DNA of 27,991 bases from JBJXGC01 sp046154545. Its GTDB lineage: Bacteria > Chloroflexota > Dehalococcoidia > Tepidiformales > Tepidiformaceae. The notes beneath the pieces were generated by a model, which made no database searches, was not told where the DNA came from, and saw only the letters and a program-made list of their open reading frames with translations. Location: positions 1 to 27,991 of the forward strand of contig JBJXGC010000262.1 in assembly GCA_046154545.1 (NCBI GenBank), written 5' to 3'. The first letter of the stretch is position 1. Each line of letters opens with the position of its first letter. Position numbers and translations under genes: made by a program. Shown here piece after piece: positions 23,193 through 27,991 of the stretch.

Positions 23193-23773
23193 GCGATTAT
23201 CGGGTACACCCCACGGCCGAGGTGCACGGCCAGGCCGTGATCGGCGCCGGTTCCTCGATCTGGCACCAGGCCCAGGTGCGTGAAGGGGCGACCCTCGGTC
23301 CGGGCTGCATCATCGGCAAGGGCGCCTACATCGGCGAGCACGTCACCCTCGGCGCCAATTGCAAGATTCAGAACTACTCCTGCGTCTATCCCGGCGCGAC
23401 CCTCGAAGACGGCGTCTTCGTTGGCCCCGAAGTGGTCTTCACGAACGACAAGTACCCCCGTGCCATCAACCCCGACGGCACCCTCAAATCCGAATCCGAC
23501 TGGGAGATCGGCAAGACGCTCGTGAAGTACGGCGCCGCCATCGGTTCTCGCGCGGTCATCGTCACCGGCGTCACCATCGGCCGCTGGGCGCTGGTCGCGG
23601 CGGGCGCGACGGTCACGCGGGACGTGCCCGACCACGGACTCGTCGTGGGCGCCCCGGCCAGGCACGCCGGTTGGGTCTGCACCTGCGCGCGGCTGCTCGA
23701 CGAGTCGCTGACATGCGCCTTCTGCGGCGCGCGTTACGCTCGTACGGAGGCCGGGCTGGCTCCCTCGGCGTAG
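23189..23773 (+). CDS. Left-handed beta-helix acyltransferase for amino sugars (WlbB/WbpD-like)
   Basis: 194 residues made of hexapeptide repeats (VHGQAVIGAGSSIW, VREGATLGPGCIIGKGAYIG, VTLGANCKIQNYSCVYPGAT), the trimeric acetyl-CoA-dependent acyltransferase fold. The loop VFTNDKYPRAINPDG and the start directly in the helix, without the Rossmann domain of PglD, point to WlbB/WbpD-type 3-N-acetyltransferases acting on UDP-3-amino-sugar uronates. The C-terminus adds a Cys motif (CTC then CAFC), probably a small zinc ribbon. The GTG start overlaps the dehydratase stop (GTGA). The aminotransferase that would supply its amino-sugar substrate is the next gene. The exact sugar cannot be decided from sequence. 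Confidence 0.88.
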   Translation: MSDYRVHPTAEVHGQAVIGAGSSIWHQAQVREGATLGPGCIIGKGAYIGEHVTLGANCKIQNYSCVYPGATLEDGVFVGPEVVFTNDKYPRAINPDGTLKSESDWEIGKTLVKYGAAIGSRAVIVTGVTIGRWALVAAGATVTRDVPDHGLVVGAPARHAGWVCTCARLLDESLTCAFCGARYARTEAGLAPSA

Positions 23774-23774
23774 A

Positions 23775-23815
23775 CCCTCACCCCCGGCCCCTCTCCCGCT
23801 GCGGCGGGCGAGGGG
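23775..23815. repeat. REP-like palindromic element
   Basis: The sequence opens CCCTCACCCCCGGCCCCTC and folds as CCCCTC-t-CCCGC, loop TGCG, GCGGG-c-GAGGGG: 11 paired positions with one internal mismatch, at 23788-23815. CCCTCACCCC...CCCTCTCCC with its mirror is, in my memory, a widespread extragenic repeat in G+C-rich bacteria. It stands 2 nt after the acyltransferase stop and may end or stabilise that transcript. Confidence 0.6.
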
Positions 23816-23897
23816 AGCGAACGTACGGATCACAGCGAGCAGCGGGGTGCCATCCTCGCCGGAGTAACGGCATGCGGCCGCAGCGAAAGGACTAGCC

Positions 23898-24998
23898 ATG
23901 ACCACTGCCCAACAGCGCCCGTTTATCCCCGTGGCTAAACCCCTCGTCGGCGAGGAGGAGAAGCGGGCCGTGCTCGAGGTCCTGGATAGCGGCCAGCTCG
24001 CCCAGGGCGGGCGCGTGGCCGCCTTCGAGGAGTCGTTTGCGGCCTACATCGGGACGCGCCATGCGGTGGCCGTGAACAGCGGCACGGCCGCGCTGATCGT
24101 CGCCCTGCAGGCCCACGGCGTGGGGCCCGGCGACGAAGTGATCACGACGCCGTTCAGCTTTATCGCCACGGCGACCAGCATCATCGCCTGTGGCGCCCGG
24201 CCAGTCTTCGTCGATATCGACCCCTTCGACCTGAACCTCGACCCGGCCTTGATCGAAGATGCGATTACGGACGCGACGAAGGCGGTGATGCCGGTCCATC
24301 TGTACGGCCACCCGGCCCGCATCGCTGAGATCCGGGAGATCTGCGACGATAACGACCTCGCCTTGATTGAAGACGCCGCCCAGGCGCACGGCGCCGACCA
24401 CGCCGGCAAGCGCGTTGGCCGCTTCGGCACCGGCTGCTTCAGCTTCTACCCGACGAAGAACATGACGACGGGCGAGGGCGGGATCATCACGACCGACGAC
24501 GACGAGGTGGCGCGGATGGCCCGGATCATCCGCAGCCACGGCCAGGAACAACGTTATGTCCACGAATACTTCGGCCTGAACTGGCGCATGACTGACCTCT
24601 GCGCCGCTATCGGCCTCGTCCAGATGGGCCACATCGAAGGCTGGAACGAGGCTCGCATCCAGAACGCCGAAGTGCTTTCTTCGTTGATCACGACGGTCGA
24701 AACGCCGCGGGTGCGGGCAGGGGACCGCTCGGTCTTCCACCAGTACACAGTCCGCGTCCCTAGCGACCGCGACGCCTTCGCCCAGCGGCTGAACGCCGCC
24801 GGCGTGGGCACCGGCGTCCACTACCCGGTGCCAATCCACCAGCAGCCGATCATGCGGAAGCTCGGTCTCGGAGGCGTGGAGTGCCCTGTCGCCGAAGCGG
24901 CCGCTCGGTCGGTGCTCTCGCTGCCCGTGCACCCGTCGCTCACCCGGGAGGACCTGGAGTACATCGCGGAACAGGTGAACCTGCTCGCTCAGCCATAG
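23898..24998 (+). CDS. DegT/DnrJ/EryC1 PLP-dependent sugar aminotransferase
   Basis: 366-residue cytoplasmic aminotransferase that converts a keto group on a nucleotide sugar to an amine, usually with glutamate as donor. PLP lysine is K187 in SFYPTKNMTTGEGG; the phosphate-binding AVNSGTAAL lies near residues 54-62, IEDAAQAHGA near 157-166, and the family's VNW..-like motif appears as GLNWRMTDLCAAIGLVQM. It resembles WbpE/WlbC-type 3-aminotransferases as well as PglE; substrate unresolved. AAAGGA lies 6 nt before ATG 23898. It follows the acyltransferase after a 124-nt gap containing a REP-like hairpin, so expression may be partly uncoupled from the upstream three genes. Confidence 0.92.
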   Translation: MTTAQQRPFIPVAKPLVGEEEKRAVLEVLDSGQLAQGGRVAAFEESFAAYIGTRHAVAVNSGTAALIVALQAHGVGPGDEVITTPFSFIATATSIIACGARPVFVDIDPFDLNLDPALIEDAITDATKAVMPVHLYGHPARIAEIREICDDNDLALIEDAAQAHGADHAGKRVGRFGTGCFSFYPTKNMTTGEGGIITTDDDEVARMARIIRSHGQEQRYVHEYFGLNWRMTDLCAAIGLVQMGHIEGWNEARIQNAEVLSSLITTVETPRVRAGDRSVFHQYTVRVPSDRDAFAQRLNAAGVGTGVHYPVPIHQQPIMRKLGLGGVECPVAEAAARSVLSLPVHPSLTREDLEYIAEQVNLLAQP

Positions 24999-25007
24999 CG
25001 CCGCAAC

Positions 25008-25037
25008 TTGCGCACAGCCCCGCCTTCACGGTAGATC
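25008..25037 (+). promoter_or_regulatory. Possible promoter of the DUF35-thiolase operon
   Basis: TTGCGC (25008-25013), an 18-nt spacer and TAGATC (25032-25037). The match is moderate. It sits in the 101-nt gap after the aminotransferase, upstream of a perfect hairpin. Confidence 0.35.
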
Positions 25038-25052
25038 ACACTCCCACACGCA

Positions 25053-25072
25053 CCGGCTCCCCAACGAGCCGG
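25053..25072. other. Perfect hairpin in the DUF35 leader
   Basis: CCGGCTC, loop CCCAAC, GAGCCGG: 7 bp without mismatch, 27 nt before the DUF35 start and 54 nt after the aminotransferase stop. There is no T-run. It may be a terminator remnant or a structured 5' leader. Confidence 0.4.
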
Positions 25073-25099
25073 ACTCCCACCAGAAAGGCGGCCGCACGC

Positions 25100-25522
25100 T
25101 TGGCTGACTACAAGAAACCACTCCCCCAGGCCACGCCCGAAACCCAGGACTTCTGGGACGGCCTGAAGCGCGGCGAGTTCCGGCTCCAGCGCTGCAAGGC
25201 GGCCGGGCACGTCTACTTCCCGCCGCGCCCGTTCTGCCCCCGTTGCGCAACGCGCGAGGTCGAGTCGTTCACGGCCAGCGGCAAGGGCCGCCTGCACAGC
25301 TACGTCATCAACCACCGCCCGGCCCCCGGCTTCGAGGCCGACGCGCCCTACGCGATCGCCATCGTCGAACTGCACGAAGGCCCCCGCCTGATGTCGAACA
25401 TCGTCGGCGTCGCCCAGACGCCCGAGGCGCTCCCGCTCGACATGGAGCTGGAACTGGCCGCCACGGCAGTGACCGATGAGGTCACCCTGCCCCTCTTCCG
25501 GCCTGCGGGAGGCGCACGATGA
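25100..25522 (+). CDS. Zn-ribbon/OB-fold (DUF35) acyl-CoA-associated protein
   Basis: 140-residue partner protein of a thiolase-fold enzyme. Members bind CoA substrates and form complexes with thiolase-like or aldolase partners, as in the Ltp2-DUF35 retro-aldolase and archaeal HMG-CoA synthase systems. Here the N-terminal helical part (PETQDFWDGLKRGEFRLQR) leads into a rubredoxin-like ribbon and then the OB domain (LHSYVINHRPAPGFEADAPY, IAIVELHEGPRLMSNIVG). The ribbon has C32, C46 and C49, but the usual second Cys is Ala35; His37 may take its place or the metal may be absent. The start is TTG 25100 with AAAGG 13 nt upstream; no ATG is available before the conserved part. It overlaps the thiolase ATG (ATGA). 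Confidence 0.88.
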   Translation: MADYKKPLPQATPETQDFWDGLKRGEFRLQRCKAAGHVYFPPRPFCPRCATREVESFTASGKGRLHSYVINHRPAPGFEADAPYAIAIVELHEGPRLMSNIVGVAQTPEALPLDMELELAATAVTDEVTLPLFRPAGGAR

Positions 25523-26661
25523 AGCAGAAAAGCATCGCAGTCATTGGCGCCGCCGAGACGACGGAGATGGGCCTTATCCCGGGCCTCTCTCAGATCGGCC
25601 TCCACGCCGACGCCGCCCTCAACGCGATGGCCGACGCCGGCCTCACCCCCGCCGACATCGACGGCGTCGCCTGCGCCGGCAGCTCCCCGAACGAAGTCGC
25701 CTGGTACCTGGGCATCACGCCGACCTACGTCGATGGCACCTCGGTCGGCGGCTGTTCCTTCATGCTCCACGTCCGCCACGCGGCCGCGGCGATCAACGAC
25801 GGCCTCTGCGACACCGTCCTCATCACCCACGGCGAGAGCGGGCGCTCGCGGATAGGGGCCGGCGGCTTCGGCGGCGGCCGTTCGACCCTGCAGGGCCAGT
25901 TCGAAGGGCCCTACGGCACCTTCGGGGCGCCGAGCACCTTCACCATCCCCTTCCTCCGCTACATGAAGCAGTACGGCGCGACCGAAGAGCAGCTCGCGAT
26001 GGTCGCCGTGGTCCAACGCGAATGGGCCGGGATGAGCCCGCGCGCCTCCTTCCGGGACCCGATCACCGTGGAGGACGTGCTCAACTCACGGATGATCGCC
26101 TACCCCTTCCACCTCCTCGAATGCTGCCTCGTGACCGACGGCGGCGGCGCCCTGATCCTGACGAAGGCGGACCGGGCGAAGGACTTCAAGTCGAAGCCGG
26201 TCTACATCCTCGGCACGGGTGAGAGCGTCGAGACGCCGATGATCAGCCAGATGGAGGACCTCACGAGTTCGAAGGCCTTCAAGGTGTCCGGCAAAAAAGC
26301 CTTCGCCGAGGCCGGGATCGGCCACGCTGACGTGGACCACCTGATGATCTACGACGCCTTCGCCCACCTGCCGATCTACGGCCTCGAAGACCTGGGCTTC
26401 TGCCAGCCGGGTGAGGCTCCGGGATTCATCGCGGCCGGGAACACGCGCCCCGGTGGCAAGTTGCCGCTCAACACGAACGGCGGTGGCCTGAGCTACATGC
26501 ATTCGGGCATGTACGGCATGTACGCCCTCCAGGAGAGCGTCCGCCAGATGCGGGGCGTCGCCCCAGGCCAGGTGAAGGGCGCAAGGATCAGCGTCTGCCA
26601 CGGGGTTGGCGGCATGTTCGGCGCGGCCGGGACGATCATCTTCAGCAACGAAGCGCCGTAG
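25519..26661 (+). CDS. Thiolase-fold enzyme, lipid-transfer (SCPx/Ltp2-like) group
   Basis: 380-residue thiolase superfamily member acting on an acyl-CoA. The N-half contains GLTPADIDGVACAGSSPNEV and VGGCSFMLHVRHA with Cys79 near the nucleophile position. The C-half has IYDAFAHLP with Tyr278, the GGLSYMHSGMYGMYAL loop with Tyr326, and CHGVGG with Cys360-His361. The acetyl-CoA acetyltransferase HxF/CxG pattern is not clean. The tyrosine pair and coupling to a DUF35 protein look more like Ltp2-type retro-aldolases that shorten branched or sterol-like side chains than like a simple beta-ketothiolase. That is inference; the substrate is unknown. No other beta-oxidation genes are in the window. 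Confidence 0.85.
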   Translation: MKQKSIAVIGAAETTEMGLIPGLSQIGLHADAALNAMADAGLTPADIDGVACAGSSPNEVAWYLGITPTYVDGTSVGGCSFMLHVRHAAAAINDGLCDTVLITHGESGRSRIGAGGFGGGRSTLQGQFEGPYGTFGAPSTFTIPFLRYMKQYGATEEQLAMVAVVQREWAGMSPRASFRDPITVEDVLNSRMIAYPFHLLECCLVTDGGGALILTKADRAKDFKSKPVYILGTGESVETPMISQMEDLTSSKAFKVSGKKAFAEAGIGHADVDHLMIYDAFAHLPIYGLEDLGFCQPGEAPGFIAAGNTRPGGKLPLNTNGGGLSYMHSGMYGMYALQESVRQMRGVAPGQVKGARISVCHGVGGMFGAAGTIIFSNEAP

Positions 26662-26727
26662 CGGTGGGCGGCAAAGCTACCTTTGAGAGGCGCTAGCCCG
26701 CAGGCGCGGCCACCGCGGAGGTGCTGC

Positions 26728-27579
26728 TTGGGACAGGTTTCGGTATGCCTCACGTTCGACTTCGACGCGATCTCGGTGAAGCTCGGGGCCAGGGGCACTG
26801 CCTCGCCGAGCGAGATCTCGCGCGGTGAGTTCGGGGCAGTCGGCGCACCCCGCCTCCTCGCACTGCTGAAGCGCCACGAGATCCGCACGACCTGGTTCAT
26901 CCCCGGCCACACGATCGAGACCTACCCGGAGACCGCACGGGCGGTCGCCGCTGCCGGCCACGAGGTCGGCCACCACAACTACTGCCACGAGAACCCGCGG
27001 GGGCTCTCCCCGGATGAGGAGCGCCGCATCCTCGAACGTGGTATTTCTTGCATCGAGAAGCTGACGGGGGCGCGCCCGCGAGGCTACCGCTCACCCGCCT
27101 GGGACCATTCCCCGCAGACCGTTGAACTGCTCGTCGAACTTGGGTTCGCGTACGACTCCAGCCTGATGGCGGACGACTTCACACCCTACTACTGCAGGAC
27201 CGGGGACACGGCCAGCGCGGACGGACCGTTCCAGTTCGGCCCGCAGGTGCCGCTCGTGGAAGTGCCGGTCGATTGGACGCTCGACGACTGGCCCTACTTC
27301 GGGCTCAACTGGCAGGCCCACCACATCGGCCTGCGCACACCGAACGAGGTATTCGAGGTCTGGGCGGGCGAGTTCGACTACATGTACGCGAATATCGATG
27401 GGGGAGTGTTCACCTTGACGATGCACCCGCAGATCATCGGCCGGGGCTCACGGCTGCTGATGCTTGAACGGCTTATTTCGCACATCGCCGGGCGCCCGGG
27501 CGTGGCATTCCGCCCGCTGGCGGAGGTCGCCGAAGCGTTCCGGGCCGCGAACCCATTCCCCACTGGAGTGACACGATGA
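26728..27579 (+). CDS. Polysaccharide deacetylase (HpPgdA/PuuE-like)
   Basis: 283-residue NodB-fold metal-dependent deacetylase without a signal peptide, so cytoplasmic. Motifs: LTFDFDA with Asp11 and Asp13, GHHNYCHE with the metal pair His83 and His87, GYRSPAWDHS (the R-x-P motif), DWTLDDWPYF, and TLTMHPQIIGRGSRLLMLER with the C-terminal His. These are typical of the group containing HpPgdA and PuuE-type allantoinases, which act on small amide or glycan substrates rather than long polysaccharide chains. The start is TTG 26728: GGAGG lies 6 nt upstream and the fold begins right after. Longer frames add a low-quality Arg/Pro-rich stretch. It overlaps the coaE ATG (ATGA). Confidence 0.88.
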   Translation: MGQVSVCLTFDFDAISVKLGARGTASPSEISRGEFGAVGAPRLLALLKRHEIRTTWFIPGHTIETYPETARAVAAAGHEVGHHNYCHENPRGLSPDEERRILERGISCIEKLTGARPRGYRSPAWDHSPQTVELLVELGFAYDSSLMADDFTPYYCRTGDTASADGPFQFGPQVPLVEVPVDWTLDDWPYFGLNWQAHHIGLRTPNEVFEVWAGEFDYMYANIDGGVFTLTMHPQIIGRGSRLLMLERLISHIAGRPGVAFRPLAEVAEAFRAANPFPTGVTR

Positions 27580-27991
27580 CAGGCGGACCGCTGATCATCG
27601 GGCTCGCGGGGACGATCGCGGCCGGCAAATCGACCGTCGGCCAGATCCTCGCCGAGCGGGGAGCCGTGCACTGCGATGGCGACAAACTCGTCCACACCCT
27701 CTACGACCCGGGGACGCCGGGCTTCGAACGGGTCGTCGCAGCCTTCGGGCCCGATATCGTCGGTGGCGACGGCAAGGTCGACCGCAAGCTCCTGGGGGCC
27801 AGGGTCTTCGGCAAACCGGACGAGATGAACAAGCTGACCGCCGCGATCGGGTCGATCGGCGAGGCGATCCACGCCGTCATCGCGAGCTGGCGTACGGGAC
27901 TCGGCCCCGGCAACGTGGGCGTGATGGAGGCCGTGAACCTGCTCGAACCCGGTTACGCCACCTGGTGCGACCAGGTCTGGCTCATCGCCGT
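27576..27991 (+). CDS. coaE: Dephospho-CoA kinase (3' end outside window)
   Basis: Last step of coenzyme A synthesis: ATP-dependent phosphorylation of dephospho-CoA at the ribose 3'-hydroxyl. The visible 138 codons show the Walker A loop GTIAAGKST, the substrate motif HCDGDKLVHTLYDPGTPG (D..D.. region), FGPDIVGGDGKVDRKLLGARVF and a partial lid region. The P-loop reads TIAAGKS where many family members have GGIGSGKS, within the tolerated range. The ATG overlaps the deacetylase stop. The gene is cut by the window edge, so its length and C-terminal motifs cannot be judged. Confidence 0.93.
   Translation, partial: MTGGPLIIGLAGTIAAGKSTVGQILAERGAVHCDGDKLVHTLYDPGTPGFERVVAAFGPDIVGGDGKVDRKLLGARVFGKPDEMNKLTAAIGSIGEAIHAVIASWRTGLGPGNVGVMEAVNLLEPGYATWCDQVWLIA

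Noticed and set aside
26683..26727. Upstream start for the deacetylase
   Set aside because: It adds 15 Arg/Pro-rich residues with no family match; TTG 26728 has GGAGG at 6-nt spacing and the fold begins at once.
1..27991. CRISPR arrays, tRNA or rRNA genes, integrases or transposases
   Set aside because: I found no direct-repeat array with spacers, no tRNA-like cloverleaf, and no transposase or integrase motif in any frame.

Overview
This window is a G+C-rich (about two-thirds by eye), gene-dense bacterial chromosome segment with no rRNA, tRNA, CRISPR array, insertion sequence or phage genes that I can see. The gene content suggests a free-living member of the Chloroflexota, possibly a Dehalococcoidia- or Tepidiformia-like lineage. 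The reasons are thiolase/DUF35 pairs, a rod-shape elongasome, a small Trp-rich membrane protein I associate with that phylum, TANNNT boxes placed directly before start codons, and the mix of leaderless and Shine-Dalgarno starts. The taxonomic call is inference, not proof.

Layout. (1) 1-2482, minus strand: the end of a histidine operon (hisH, then hisA running off the left edge). Just upstream of hisH sits a small two-gene module of unknown function (1833-2216 and about 1452-1849), and upstream of that a decayed, out-of-context copy of the first ~24 codons of hisH (2219-2289). (2) 2483-4597: ligA, the NAD-dependent DNA ligase. (3) 4651-10242: a promoter and a tightly overlapping mreB-mreC-mreD-mrdA(PBP2)-rodA operon, the complete cell-elongation core. 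(4) 10258-15814, minus strand: radA, a SAM methyltransferase, recG and degV (FakB-like), mostly translationally coupled. (5) 15878-18839: rpe, a small membrane protein, rpmB (minus) and a FakA-like fatty-acid kinase; FakA and the DegV/FakB protein could form a fatty-acid phosphorylation pair. (6) 18864-20623, minus: a 14-TM DHA2-type MFS exporter with a good sigma-70-like promoter and a 24-bp near-perfect palindrome at the predicted transcription start. (7) 20674-24998: a glycan locus with an initiating sugar transferase, a membrane-anchored nucleotide-sugar 4,6-dehydratase, a left-handed beta-helix acyltransferase and a DegT aminotransferase, split by a REP-like palindrome. (8) 25100-27991: a DUF35 Zn-ribbon/OB-fold protein coupled to a thiolase-fold enzyme, then a polysaccharide deacetylase coupled to coaE, which runs off the right edge.

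Most of the window is conserved housekeeping. The least explained part is the 1.4-2.3 kb stretch: a paired orphan module in a his operon, with a frameshift signature in its second gene and a relic of the neighbouring hisH at its upstream edge. Next in interest are the translated heptanucleotide repeat in the N-terminus of HisA and the exporter operator.
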